64,000 nucleotides of DNA, from NCBI RefSeq assembly GCF_963576545.1, contig NW_026870588.1:62001-126000 (forward strand), written 5' to 3'. A model generated the notes under the pieces. It was not told the origin of the DNA. It searched no databases and was given only the letters and a program-made list of their open reading frames with translations. Positions 37,424 to 50,692 of this stretch are shown piece by piece (positions within the stretch are counted from its first letter, which is position 1; each line of letters begins with the position of its first letter). A program made the translations under genes and the position numbers. The stretch comes from Limanda limanda. Its lineage: Eukaryota; Chordata; Actinopteri; Pleuronectiformes; Pleuronectidae.

Positions 37424-40400
37424 CCGAAAGTCGGAGAAGCTCAAGGATGGTACCGATCGATGCGCGCAACCCCATTTAGTGGGGGTAGAGCCTACTTGCA
37501 AGTCTCTCCAACCTTCACAAAAAAAGTTATTCAAGAATATCTCTTTCTCCTATGTGCTTTCATCCCTAACCCTAACCCTAACCCTTCCGAAAGTCGGAGA
37601 AGCTCAAGGATGGTACCGATCGATGCGCGCTACCCCATTTAGTGGGGGTAGAGCCTACTTGCAAGTCTCTCCGACCTTCACAAAAAAAGTTATTCAAGAA
37701 TATCTCCTCAGATTTGGGGGAATTTCGTCGGTCGACCTCTTCCGAAGGTCGTACAAGCTCGGGGATGGTACCAATCGATCCGCAGGACCCAAATTAGTCC
37801 AGATGCAACCACTTTCCAAGTCTCTCCGACCTTCACAAAAAAAGTTATTCAAGAATATCTCTTTCTCCTATGTGCTTTCATCCCTAACCCTAACCCTAAC
37901 CCTTCCGAAAGTCGGAGAAGCTCAAGGATGGTACCGATCGATGCGCGCAACCCCATTTAGTGGGGGTAGAGCCTACTTGCAAGTCTCTCCGACCTTCACA
38001 AAAAAAGTTATTCAAGAATATCTCCTCAGATTTGGGGGAATTTCGTCGGTCGACCTCTTCCGAAGGTCGTACAAGCTCGGGGATGGTACCAATCGATCCG
38101 CAGGACCCAAATTAGTCCAGATGCAACCACTTTCCAAGTCTCTCCGACCTTCACAAAAAAAGTTATTCAAGAATATCTCTTTCTCCTATGTGCTTTCATC
38201 CCTAACCCTAACCCTAACCCTTCCAAAAGTCGGAGAAGCTCAAGGATGGTACCGATCGATGCGCGCTACCCCATTTAGTGGGGGTAGAGCCTACTTGCAA
38301 GTCTCTCCGACCTTCACAAAAAAAGTTATTCAAGAATATCTCTTTCTCCTATGTGCTTTCATCCCTAACCCTAACCCTAACCCTTCCGAAAGTCGGAGAA
38401 GCTCAAGGATGGTACCGATCGATGCGCGCTACCCCATTTAGTGGGGGTAGAGCCTACTTGCAAGTCTCTCCGACCTTCACAAAAAAAGTTATTCAAGAAT
38501 ATCTCCTCAGATTTGGGGGAATTTCGTCGGTCGACCTCTTCCGAAGGTCGTACAAGCTCGGGGATGGTACCAATCGATCCGCAGGACCCAAATTAGTCCA
38601 GATGCAACCACTTTCCAAGTCTCTCCGACCTTCACAAAAAAAGTTATTCAAGAATATCTCTTTCTCCTATGTGCTTTCATCCCTAACCCTAACCCTAACC
38701 CTTCCGAAAGTCGGAGAAGCTCAAGGATGGTACCGATCGATGCGCGCAACCCCATTTAGTGGGGGTAGAGCCTACTTGCAAGTCTCTCCGACCTTCACAA
38801 AAAAAGTTATTCAAGAATATCTCCTCAGATTTGGGGGAATTTCGTCGGTCGACCTCTTCCGAAGGTCGTACAAGCTCGGGGATGGTACCAATCGATCCGC
38901 AGGACCCAAATTAGTCCAGATGCAACCACTTTCCAAGTCTCTCCGACCTTCACAAAAAAAGTTATTCAAGAATATCTCTTTCTCCTATGTGCTTTCATCC
39001 CTAACCCTAACCCTAACCCTTCCAAAAGTCGGAGAAGCTCAAGGATGGTACCGATCGATGCGCGCTACCCCATTTAGTGGGGGTAGAGCCTACTTGCAAG
39101 TCTCTCCGACCTTCACAAAAAAAGTTATTCAAGAATATCTCTTTCTCCTATGTGCTTTCATCCCTAACCCTAACCCTAACCCTTCCGAAAGTCGGAGAAG
39201 CTCAAGGATGGTACCGATCGATGCGCGCTACCCCATTTAGTGGGGGTAGAGCCTACTTGCAAGTCTCTCCGACCTTCACAAAAAAAGTTATTCAAGAATA
39301 TCTCTTTCTCCTATGTGCTTTCATCCCTAACCCTAACCCTAACCCTTCCGAAAGTCGGAGAAGCTCAAGGATGGTACCGATCGATGCGCGCAACCCCATT
39401 TAGTGGGGGTAGAGCCTACTTGCAAGTCTCTCCGACCTTCACAAAAAAAGTTATTCAAGAATATCTCCTCAGATTTGGGGGAATTTCGTCGGTCGACCTC
39501 TTCCGAAGGTCGTACAAGCTCGGGGATGGTACCAATCGATCCGCAGGACCCAAATTAGTCCAGATGCAACCACTTTCCAAGTCTCTCCGACCTTCACAAA
39601 AAAAGTTATTCAAGAATATCTCTTTCTCCTATGTGCTTTCATCCCTAACCCTAACCCTAACCCTTCCGAAAGTCGGAGAAGCTCAAGGATGGTACCGATC
39701 GATGCGCGCAACCCCATTTAGTGGGGGTAGAGCCTACTTGCAAGTCTCTCCGACCTTCACAAAAAAAGTTATTCAAGAATATCTCCTCAGATTTGGGGGA
39801 ATTTCGTCGGTCGACCTCTTCCGAAGGTCGTACAAGCTCGGGGATGGTACCAATCGATCCGCAGGACCCAAATTAGTCCAGATGCAACCACTTTCCAAGT
39901 CTCTCCGACCTTCACAAAAAAAGTTATTCAAGAATATCTCTTTCTCCTATGTGCTTTCATCCCTAACCCTAACCCTAACCCTTCCGAAAGTCGGAGAAGC
40001 TCAAGGATGGTACCGATCGATGCGCGCAACCCCATTTAGTGGGGGTAGAGCCTACTTGCAAGTCTCTCCGACCTTCACAAAAAAAGTTATTCAAGAATAT
40101 CTCTTTCTCCTATGTGCTTTCATCCCTAACCCTAACCCTAACCCTTCCGAAAGTCGGAGAAGCTCAAGGATGGTACCGATCGATGCGCGCTACCCCATTT
40201 AGTGGGGGTAGAGCCTACTTGCAAGTCTCTCCGACCTTCACAAAAAAAGTTATTCAAGAATATCTCCTCAGATTTGGGGGAATTTCGTCGGTCGACCTCT
40301 TCCGAAGGTCGTACAAGCTCGGGGATGGTACTAATCGATCCGCAGGACCCAAATTAGTCCAGATGCAACCACTTTCCAAGTCTCTCCGACCTTCACAAAA

Positions 40401-41581
40401 AAAGTTATTCAAGAATATCTCTTTCTCCTATGTGCTTTCATCCCTAACCCTAACCCTAACCCTTCCGAAAGTCGGAGAAGCTCAAGGATGGTACCGATCG
40501 ATGCGCGCAACCCCATTTAGTGGGGGTAAAGCCTACTTGCAAGTCTCTCCGACCTTCACAAAAAAAGTTATTCAAGAATATCTCCTCAGATTTGGGGGAA
40601 TTTCGTCGGTCGACCTCTTCCGAAGGTCGTACAAGCTCGGGGATGGTACCAATCGATCCGCAGGACCCAAATTAGTCCAGATGCAACCACTTTCCAAGTC
40701 TCTCCGACCTTCACAAAAAAAGTTATTCAAGAATATCTCTTTCTCCTATGTGCTTTCATCCCTAACCCTAACCCTAACCCTTCCGAAAGTCGGAGAAGCT
40801 CAAGGATGGTACCGATCGATGCGCGCAACCCCATTTAGTGGGGGTAGAGCCTACTTGCAAGTCTCTCCGACCTTCACAAAAAAAGTTATTCAAGAATATC
40901 TCTTTCTCCTATGTGCTTTCATCCCTAACCCTAACCCTAACCCTTCCGAAAGTCGGAGAAGCTCAAGGATGGTACCGATCGATGCGCGCTACCCCATTTA
41001 GTGGGGGTAGAGCCTACTTGCAAGTCTCTCCGACCTTCACAAAAAAAGTTATTCAAGAATATCTCCTCAGATTTGGGGGAATTTCGTCGGTCGACCTCTT
41101 CCGAAGGTCGTACAAGCTCGGGGATGGTACCAATCGATCCGCAGGACCCAAATTAGTCCAGATGCAACCACTTTCCAAGTCTCTCCGACCTTCACAAAAA
41201 AAGTTATTCAAGAATATCTCTTTCTCCTATGTGCTTTCATCCCTAACCCTAACCCTAACCCTTCCGAAAGTCGGAGAAGCTCAAGGATGGTACCGATCGA
41301 TGCGCGCAACCCCATTTAGTGGGGGTAGAGCCTACTTGCAAGTCTCTCCGACCTTCACAAAAAAAGTTATTCAAGAATATCTCCTCAGATTTGGGGGAAT
41401 TTCGTCGGTCGACCTCTTCCGAAGGTCGTACAAGCTCGGGGATGGTACCAATCGATCCGCAGGACCCAAATTAGTCCAGATGCAACCACTTTCCAAGTCT
41501 CTCCGACCTTCACAAAAAAAGTTATTCAAGAATATCTCTTTCTCCTATGTGCTTTCATCCCTAACCCTAACCCTAACCCTT
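37424..41581 (+). repeat. CAAC-rich block Y, copy 2, and continuation
   Basis: Order: S1 (37424) L2 (37587, 37905) S1 (38223) L2 (38386, 38704) S2 (39022, 39185) L2 (39348, 39666) S1 (39984) L2 (40147, 40465) S1 (40783) L2 (40946, 41264). Units 37424-40945 match 28005-31526 in order at an offset of 9419 bp, including the CTCCAACC variant (28090 and 37509) and the positions of CCAAAAG and CAAC forms. About six substitutions separate the copies, for example GATGTGCG near 28523, CTTTGACC at 29205 and GGTACTAATC near 40331. Confidence 0.9.
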
Positions 41582-44500
41582 CCAAAAGTCGGAGAAGCTC
41601 AAGGATGGTACCGATCGATGCGCGCTACCCCATTTAGTGGGGGTAGAGCCTACTTGCAAGTCTCTCCGACCTTCACAAAAAAAGTTATTCAAGAATATCT
41701 CTTTCTCCTATGTGCTTTCATCCCTAACCCTAACCCTAACCCTTCCGAAAGTCGGAGAAGCTCAAGGATGGTACCGATCGATGCGCGCTACCCCATTTAG
41801 TGGGGGTAGAGCCTACTTGCAAGTCTCTCCGACCTTCACAAAAAAAGTTATTCAAGAATATCTCTTTCTCCTATGTGCTTTCATCCCTAACCCTAACCCT
41901 AACCCTTCCGAAAGTCGGAGAAGCTCAAGGATGGTACCGATCGATGCGCGCAACCCCATTTAGTGGGGGTAGAGCCTACTTGCAAGTCTCTCCGACCTTC
42001 ACAAAAAAAGTTATTCAAGAATATCTCCTCAGATTTGGGGGAATTTCGTCGGTCGACCTCTTCCGAAGGTCGTACAAGCTCGGGGATGGTACCAATCGAT
42101 CCGCAGGACCCAAATTAGTCCAGATGCAACCACTTTCCAAGTCTCTCCGACCTTCACAAAAAAAGTTATTCAAGAATATCTCTTTCTCCTATGTGCTTTC
42201 ATCCCTAACCCTAACCCTAACCCTTCCGAAAGTCGGAGAAGCTCAAGGATGGTACCGATCGATGCGCGCAACCCCATTTAGTGGGGGTAGAGCCTACTTG
42301 CAAGTCTCTCCGACCTTCACAAAAAAAGTTATTCAAGAATATCTCCTCAGATTTGGGGGAATTTCGTCGGTCGACCTCTTCCGAAGGTCGTACAAGCTCG
42401 GGGATGGTACCAATCGATCCGCAGGACCCAAATTAGTCCAGATGCAACCACTTTCCAAGTCTCTCCGACCTTCACAAAAAAAGTTATTCAAGAATATCTC
42501 TTTCTCCTATGTGCTTTCATCCCTAACCCTAACCCTAACCCTTCCGAAAGTCGGAGAAGCTCAAGGATGGTACCGATCGATGCGCGCAACCCCATTTAGT
42601 GGGGGTAGAGCCTACTTGCAAGTCTCTCCGACCTTCACAAAAAAAGTTATTCAAGAATATCTCCTCAGATTTGGGGGAATTTCGTCGGTCGACCTCTTCC
42701 GAAGGTCGTACAAGCTCGGGGATGGTACCAATCGATCCGCAGGACCCAAATTAGTCCAGATGCAACCACTTTCCAAGTCTCTCCGACCTTCACAAAAAAA
42801 GTTATTCAAGAATATCTCTTTCTCCTATGTGCTTTCATCCCTAACCCTAACCCTAACCCTTCCGAAAGTCGGAGAAGCTCAAGGATGGTACCGATCGATG
42901 CGCGCAACCCCATTTAGTGGGGGTAGAGCCTACTTGCAAGTCTCTCCGACCTTCACAAAAAAAGTTATTCAAGAATATCTCTTTCTCCTATGTGCTTTCA
43001 TCCCTAACCCTAACCCTAACCCTTCCGAAAGTCGGAGAAGCTCAAGGATGGTACCGATCGATGCGCGCTACCCCATTTAGTGGGGGTAGAGCCTACTTGC
43101 AAGTCTCTCCGACCTTCACAAAAAAGGTTATTCAAGAATATCTCCTCAGATTTGGGGGAATTTCGTCGGTCGACCTCTTCCGAAGGTCGTACAAGCTCGG
43201 GGATGGTACCAATCGATCCGCAGGACCCAAATTAGTCCAGATGCAACCACTTTCCAAGTCTCTCCGACCTTCACAAAAAAAGTTATTCAAGAATATCTCT
43301 TTCTCCTATGTGCTTTCATCCCTAACCCTAACCCTAACCCTTCCGAAAGTCGGAGAAGCTCAAGGATGGTACCGATCGATGCGCGCAACCCCATTTAGTG
43401 GGGGTAGAGCCTACTTGCAAGTCTCTCCGACCTTCACAAAAAAAGTTATTCAAGAATATCTCCTCAGATTTGGGGGAATTTCGTCGGTCGACCTCTTCCG
43501 AAGGTCGTACAAGCTCGGGGATGGTACCAATCGATCCGCAGGACCCAAATTAGTCCAGATGCAACCACTTTCCAAGTCTCTCCGACCTTCACAAAAAAAG
43601 TTATTCAAGAATATCTCTTTCTCCTATGTGCTTTCATCCCTAACCCTAACCCTAACCCTTCCGAAAGTCGGAGAAGCTCAAGGATGGTACCGATCGATGC
43701 GCGCAACCCCATTTAGTGGGGGTAGAGCCTACTTGCAAGTCTCTCCGACCTTCACAAAAAAAGTTATTCAAGAATATCTCCTCAGATTTGGGGGAATTTC
43801 GTCGGTCGACCTCTTCCGAAGGTCGTACAAGCTCGGGGATGGTACCAATCGATCCGCAGGACCCAAATTAGTCCAGATGCAACCACTTTCCAAGTCTCTC
43901 CGACCTTCACAAAAAAAGTTATTCAAGAATATCTCTTTCTCCTATGTGCTTTCATCCCTAACCCTAACCCTAACCCTTCCGAAAGTCGGAGAAGCTCAAG
44001 GATGGTACCGATCGATGCGCGCAACCCCATTTAGTGGGGGTAGAGCCTACTTGCAAGTCTCTCCGACCTTCACAAAAAAAGTTATTCAAGAATATCTCCT
44101 CAGATTTGGGGGAATTTCGTCGGTCGACCTCTTCCGAAGGTCGTACAAGCTCGGGGATGGTACCAATCGATCCGCAGGACCCAAATTAGTCCAGATGCAA
44201 CCACTTTCCAAGTCTCTCCGACCTTCACAAAAAAAGTTATTCAAGAATATCTCTTTCTCCTATGTGCTTTCATCCCTAACCCTAACCCTAACCCTTCCGA
44301 AAGTCGGAGAAGCTCAAGGATGGTACCGATCGATGCGCGCAACCCCATTTAGTGGGGGTAGAGCCTACTTGCAAGTCTCTCCGACCTTCACAAAAAAAGT
44401 TATTCAAGAATATCTCTTTCTCCTATGTGCTTTCATCCCTAACCCTAACCCTAACCCTTCCGAAAGTCGGAGAAGCTCAAGGATGGTACCGATCGATGCG

Positions 44501-46375
44501 CGCTACCCCATTTAGTGGGGGTAGAGCCTACTTGCAAGTCTCTCCGACCTTCACAAAAAAGGTTATTCAAGAATATCTCCTCAGATTTGGGGGAATTTCG
44601 TCGGTCGACCTCTTCCGAAGGTCGTACAAGCTCGGGGATGGTACCAATCGATCCGCAGGACCCAAATTAGTCCAGATGCAACCACTTTCCAAGTCTCTCC
44701 GACCTTCACAAAAAAAGTTATTCAAGAATATCTCTTTCTCCTATGTGCTTTCATCCCTAACCCTAACCCTAACCCTTCCGAAAGTCGGAGAAGCTCAAGG
44801 ATGGTACCGATCGATGCGCGCAACCCCATTTAGTGGGGGTAGAGCCTACTTGCAAGTCTCTCCGACCTTCACAAAAAAAGTTATTCAAGAATATCTCCTC
44901 AGATTTGGGGGAATTTCGTCGGTCGACCTCTTCCGAAGGTCGTACAAGCTCGGGGATGGTACCAATCGATCCGCAGGACCCAAATTAGTCCAGATGCAAC
45001 CACTTTCCAAGTCTCTCCGACCTTCACAAAAAAAGTTATTCAAGAATATCTCTTTCTCCTATGTGCTTTCATCCCTAACCCTAACCCTAACCCTTCCAAA
45101 AGTCGGAGAAGCTCAAGGATGGTACCGATCGATGCGCGCTACCCCATTTAGTGGGGGTAGAGCCTACTTGCAAGTCTCTCCGACCTTCACAAAAAAAGTT
45201 ATTCAAGAATATCTCTTTCTCCTATGTGCTTTCATCCCTAACCCTAACCCTAACCCTTCCGAAAGTCGGAGAAGCTCAAGGATGGTACCGATCGATGCGC
45301 GCTACCCCATTTAGTGGGGGTAGAGCCTACTTGCAAGTCTCTCCGACCTTCACAAAAAAAGTTATTCAAGAATATCTCTTTCTCCTATGTGCTTTCATCC
45401 CTAACCCTAACCCTAACCCTTCCGAAAGTCGGAGAAGCTCAAGGATGGTACCGATCGATGCGCGCAACCCCATTTAGTGGGGGTAGAGCCTACTTGCAAG
45501 TCTCTCCGACCTTCACAAAAAAAGTTATTCAAGAATATCTCCTCAGATTTGGGGGAATTTCGTCGGTCGACCTCTTCCGAAGGTCGTACAAGCTCGGGGA
45601 TGGTACCAATCGATCCGCAGGACCCAAATTAGTCCAGATGCAACCACTTTCCAAGTCTCTCCGACCTTCACAAAAAAAGTTATTCAAGAATATCTCTTTC
45701 TCCTATGTGCTTTCATCCCTAACCCTAACCCTAACCCTTCCGAAAGTCGGAGAAGCTCAAGGATGGTACCGATCGATGCGCGCAACCCCATTTAGTGGGG
45801 GTAGAGCCTACTTGCAAGTCTCTCCGACCTTCACAAAAAAAGTTATTCAAGAATATCTCCTCAGATTTGGGGGAATTTCGTCGGTCGACCTCTTCCGAAG
45901 GTCGTACAAGCTCGGGGATGGTACCAATCGATCCGCAGGACCCAAATTAGTCCAGATGCAACCACTTTCCAAGTCTCTCCGACCTTCACAAAAAAAGTTA
46001 TTCAAGAATATCTCTTTCTCCTATGTGCTTTCATCCCTAACCCTAACCCTAACCCTTCCGAAAGTCGGAGAAGCTCAAGGATGGTACCGATCGATGCGCG
46101 CAACCCCATTTAGTGGGGGTAGAGCCTACTTGCAAGTCTCTCCGACCTTCACAAAAAAAGTTATTCAAGAATATCTCCTCAGATTTGGGGGAATTTCGTC
46201 GGTCGACCTCTTCCGAAGGTCGTACAAGCTCGGGGATGGTACCAATCGATCCGCAGGACCCAAATTAGTCCAGATGCAACCACTTTCCAAGTCTCTCCGA
46301 CCTTCACAAAAAAAGTTATTCAAGAATATCTCTTTCTCCTATGTGCTTTCATCCCTAACCCTAACCCTAACCCTT
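41582..46375 (+). repeat. CAAC-rich block with long L runs, 41.6-46.4 kb
   Basis: Order: S2 (41582, 41745) L3 (41908, 42226, 42544) S1 (42862) L4 (43025, 43343, 43661, 43979) S1 (44297) L2 (44460, 44778) S2 (45096, 45259) L3 (45422, 45740, 46058). The first L after 42862 and after 44297 shares an A6-GGTT variant of the poly-A tract (near 43125 and 44560), seen nowhere else, which marks a 1435-bp duplication. The motif of S (CCAAAAG start), S, then L3 with CAAC cores recurs at 45096, 46376 and 50693. Confidence 0.9.
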
Positions 46376-49300
46376 CCAAAAGTCGGAGAAGCTCAAGGAT
46401 GGTACCGATCGATGCGCGCTACCCCATTTAGTGGGGGTAGAGCCTACTTGCAAGTCTCTCCGACCTTCACAAAAAAAGTTATTCAAGAATATCTCTTTCT
46501 CCTATGTGCTTTCATCCCTAACCCTAACCCTAACCCTTCCGAAAGTCGGAGAAGCTCAAGGATGGTACCGATCGATGCGCGCTACCCCATTTAGTGGGGG
46601 TAGAGCCTACTTGCAAGTCTCTCCGACCTTCACAAAAAAAGTTATTCAAGAATATCTCTTTCTCCTATGTGCTTTCATCCCTAACCCTAACCCTAACCCT
46701 TCCGAAAGTCGGAGAAGCTCAAGGATGGTACCGATCGATGCGCGCAACCCCATTTAGTGGGGGTAGAGCCTACTTGCAAGTCTCTCCGACCTTCACAAAA
46801 AAAGTTATTCAAGAATATCTCCTCAGATTTGGGGGAATTTCGTCGGTCGACCTCTTCCGAAGGTCGTACAAGCTCGGGGATGGTACCAATCGATCCGCAG
46901 GACCCAAATTAGTCCAGATGCAACCACTTTCCAAGTCTCTCCGACCTTCACAAAAAAAGTTATTCAAGAATATCTCTTTCTCCTATGTGCTTTCATCCCT
47001 AACCCTAACCCTAACCCTTCCGAAAGTCGGAGAAGCTCAAGGATGGTACCGATCGATGCGCGCAACCCCATTTAGTGGGGGTAGAGCCTACTTGCAAGTC
47101 TCTCCGACCTTCACAAAAAAAGTTATTCAAGAATATCTCCTCAGATTTGGGGGAATTTCGTCGGTCGACCTCTTCCGAAGGTCGTACAAGCTCGGGGATG
47201 GTACCAATCGATCCGCAGGACCCAAATTAGTCCAGATGCAACCACTTTCCAAGTCTCTCCGACCTTCACAAAAAAAGTTATTCAAGAATATCTCTTTCTC
47301 CTATGTGCTTTCATCCCTAACCCTAACCCTAACCCTTCCGAAAGTCGGAGAAGCTCAAGGATGGTACCGATCGATGCGCGCAACCCCATTTAGTGGGGGT
47401 AGAGCCTACTTGCAAGTCTCTCCGACCTTCACAAAAAAAGTTATTCAAGAATATCTCCTCAGATTTGGGGGAATTTCGTCGGTCGACCTCTTCCGAAGGT
47501 CGTACAAGCTCGGGGATGGTACCAATCGATCCGCAGGACCCAAATTAGTCCAGATGCAACCACTTTCCAAGTCTCTCCGACCTTCACAAAAAAAGTTATT
47601 CAAGAATATCTCTTTCTCCTATGTGCTTTCATCCCTAACCCTAACCCTAACCCTTCCGAAAGTCGGAGAAGCTCAAGGATGGTACCGATCGATGCGCGCT
47701 ACCCCATTTAGTGGGGGTAGAGCCTACTTGCAAGTCTCTCCGACCTTCACAAAAAAAGTTATTCAAGAATATCTCTTTCTCCTATGTGCTTTCATCCCTA
47801 ACCCTAACCCTAACCCTTCCGAAAGTCGGAGAAGCTCAAGGATGGTACCGATCGATGCGCGCTACCCCATTTAGTGGGGGTAGAGCCTACTTGCAAGTCT
47901 CTCCGACCTTCACAAAAAAAGTTATTCAAGAATATCTCCTCAGATTTGGGGGAATTTCGTCGGTCGACCTCTTCCGAAGGTCGTACAAGCTCGGGGATGG
48001 TACCAATCGATCCGCAGGACCCAAATTAGTCCAGATGCAACCACTTTCCAAGTCTCTCCGACCTTCACAAAAAAAGTTATTCAAGAATATCTCTTTCTCC
48101 TATGTGCTTTCATCCCTAACCCTAACCCTAACCCTTCCGAAAGTCGGAGAAGCTCAAAGATGGTACCGATCGATGCGCGCTACCCCATTTAGTGGGGGTA
48201 GAGCCTACTTGCAAGTCTCTCCGACCTTCACAAAAAAAGTTATTCAAGAATATCTCTTTCTCCTATGTGCTTTCATCCCTAACCCTAACCCTAACCCTTC
48301 CGAAAGTCGGAGAAGCTCAAGGATGGTACCGATCGATGCGCGCTACCCCATTTAGTGGGGGTAGAGCCTACTTGCAAGTCTCTCCGACCTTCACAAAAAA
48401 AGTTATTCAAGAATATCTCCTCAGATTTGGGGGAATTTCGTCGGTCGACCTCTTCCGAAGGTCGTACAAGCTCGGGGATGGTACCAATCGATCCGCAGGA
48501 CCCAAATTAGTCCAGATGCAACCACTTTCCAAGTCTCTCCGACCTTCACAAAAAAAGTTATTCAAGAATATCTCTTTCTCCTATGTGCTTTCATCCCTAA
48601 CCCTAACCCTAACCCTTCCGAAAGTCGGAGAAGCTCAAGGATGGTACCGATCGATGCGCGCTACCCCATTTAGTGGGGGTAGAGCCTACTTGCAAGTCTC
48701 TCCGACCTTCACAAAAAAAGTTATTCAAGAATATCTCTTTCTCCTATGTGCTTTCATCCCTAACCCTAACCCTAACCCTTCCGAAAGTCGGAGAAGCTCA
48801 AGGATGGTACCGATCGATGCGCGCTACCCCATTTAGTGGGGGTAGAGCCTACTTGCAAGTCTCTCCGACCTTCACAAAAAAAGTTATTCAAGAATATCTC
48901 TTTCTCCTATGTGCTTTCATCCCTAACCCTAACCCTTTCGAAAGTCGGAGAAGCTCAAGGATGGTACCGATCGATGCGCGCTACCCCATTTAGTGGGGGT
49001 AGAGCCTACTTGCAAGTCTCTCCGACCTTCACAAAAAAAGTTATTCAAGAATATCTCCTCAGATTTGGGGGAATTTCGTCGGTCGACCTCTTCCGAAGGT
49101 CGTACAAGCTCGGGGATGGTACCAATCGATCTGCAGGACCCAAATTAGTCCAGATGCAACCACTTTCCAAGTCTCTCCGACCTTCACAAAAAAAGTTATT
49201 CAAGAATATCTCTTTCTCCTATGTGCTTTCATCCCTAACCCTAACCCTAACCCTTCCGAAAGTCGGAGAAGCTCAAGGATGGTACCGATCGATGCGCGCT

Positions 49301-50692
49301 ACCCCATTTAGTGGGGGTAGAGCCTACTTGCAAGTCTCTCCGACCTTCACAAAAAAAGTTATTCAAGAATATCTCTTTCTCCTATGTGCTTTCATCCCTA
49401 ACCCTAACCCTAACCCTTCCGAAAGTCGGAGAAGCTCAAAGATGGTACCGATCGATGCGCGCTACCCCATTTAGTGGGGGTAGAGCCTACTTGCAAGTCT
49501 CTCCGACCTTCACAAAAAAAGTTATTCAAGAATATCTCCTCAGATTTGGGGGAATTTCGTCGGTCGACCTCTTCCGAAGGTCGTACAAGCTCGGGGATGG
49601 TACCAATCGATCCGCAGGACCCAAACTAGTCCAGATGCAACCACTTTCCAAGTCTCTCCGACCTTCACAAAAAAAGTTATTCAAGAATATCTCTTTCTCC
49701 TATGTGCTTTCATCCCTAACCCTAACCCTTCCGAAAGTCGGAGAAGCTCAAGGATGGTACCGATCGATGCGCGCTACCCCATTTAGTGGGGGTAGAGCCT
49801 ACTTGCAAGTCTCTCCGACCTTCACAAAAAAAGTTATTCAAGAATATCTCTTTCTCCTATGTGCTTTCATCCCTAACCCTAACCCTAACCCTTCCGAAAG
49901 TCGGAGAAGCTCAAGGATGGTACCGATCGATGTGCGCTACCCCATTTAGTGGGGGTAGAGCCTACTTGCAAGTCTCTCCGACCTTCACAAAAAAAGTTAT
50001 TCAAGAATATCTCTTTCTCCTATGTGCTTTCATCCCTAACCCTAACCCTAACCCTTCCGAAAGTCGGAGAAGCTCAAGGATAGTACCGATCGATGCGCGC
50101 TACCCCATTTAGTGGGGGTAGAGCCTACTTGCAAGTCTCTCCGACCTTCACAAAAAAAGTTATTCAAGAATATCTCCTCAGATTTGGGGGAATTTCGTCG
50201 GTCGACCTCTTCCGAAGGTCGTACAAGCTCGGGGATGGTACCAATCGATCCGCAGGACCCAAATTAGTCCAGATGCAACCACTTTCCAAGTCTCTCCGAC
50301 CTTCACAAAAAAAGTTATTCAAGAATATCTCTTTCTCCTATGTGCTTTCATCCCTAACCCTAACCCTAACCCTTCCGAAAGTCGGAGAAGCTCAAGGATG
50401 GTACCGATCGATGCGCGCAACCCCATTTAGTGGGGGTAGAGCCTACTTGCAAGTCTCTCCGACCTTCACAAAAAAAGTTATTCAAGAATATCTCCTCAGA
50501 TTTGGGGGAATTTCGTCGGTCGACCTCTTCCGAAGGTCGTACAAGCTCGGGGATGGTACCAATCGATCCGCAGGACCCAAATTAGTCCAGATGCAACCAC
50601 TTTCCAAGTCTCTCCGACCTTCACAAAAAAAGTTATTCAAGAATATCTCTTTCTCCTATGTGCTTTCATCCCTAACCCTAACCCTAACCCTT
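46376..50692 (+). repeat. Segmental duplication copy 1, period 4317 bp
   Basis: Order: S2 (46376, 46539) L3 (46702, 47020, 47338) S1 (47656) L1 (47819) S1 (48137) L1 (48300) S2 (48618, 48781) L1 (48938) S1 (49256) L1 (49419) S2 (49731, 49894) L2 (50057, 50375). Markers: 157-bp unit at 48781, CTTTCGAAAG at the 48938 boundary, 312-bp L at 49419 with AAACTAGTCC, GATGTGCG near 49931, and a TAG at 50081-50083. All are repeated 4317 bp downstream. Confidence 0.92.
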
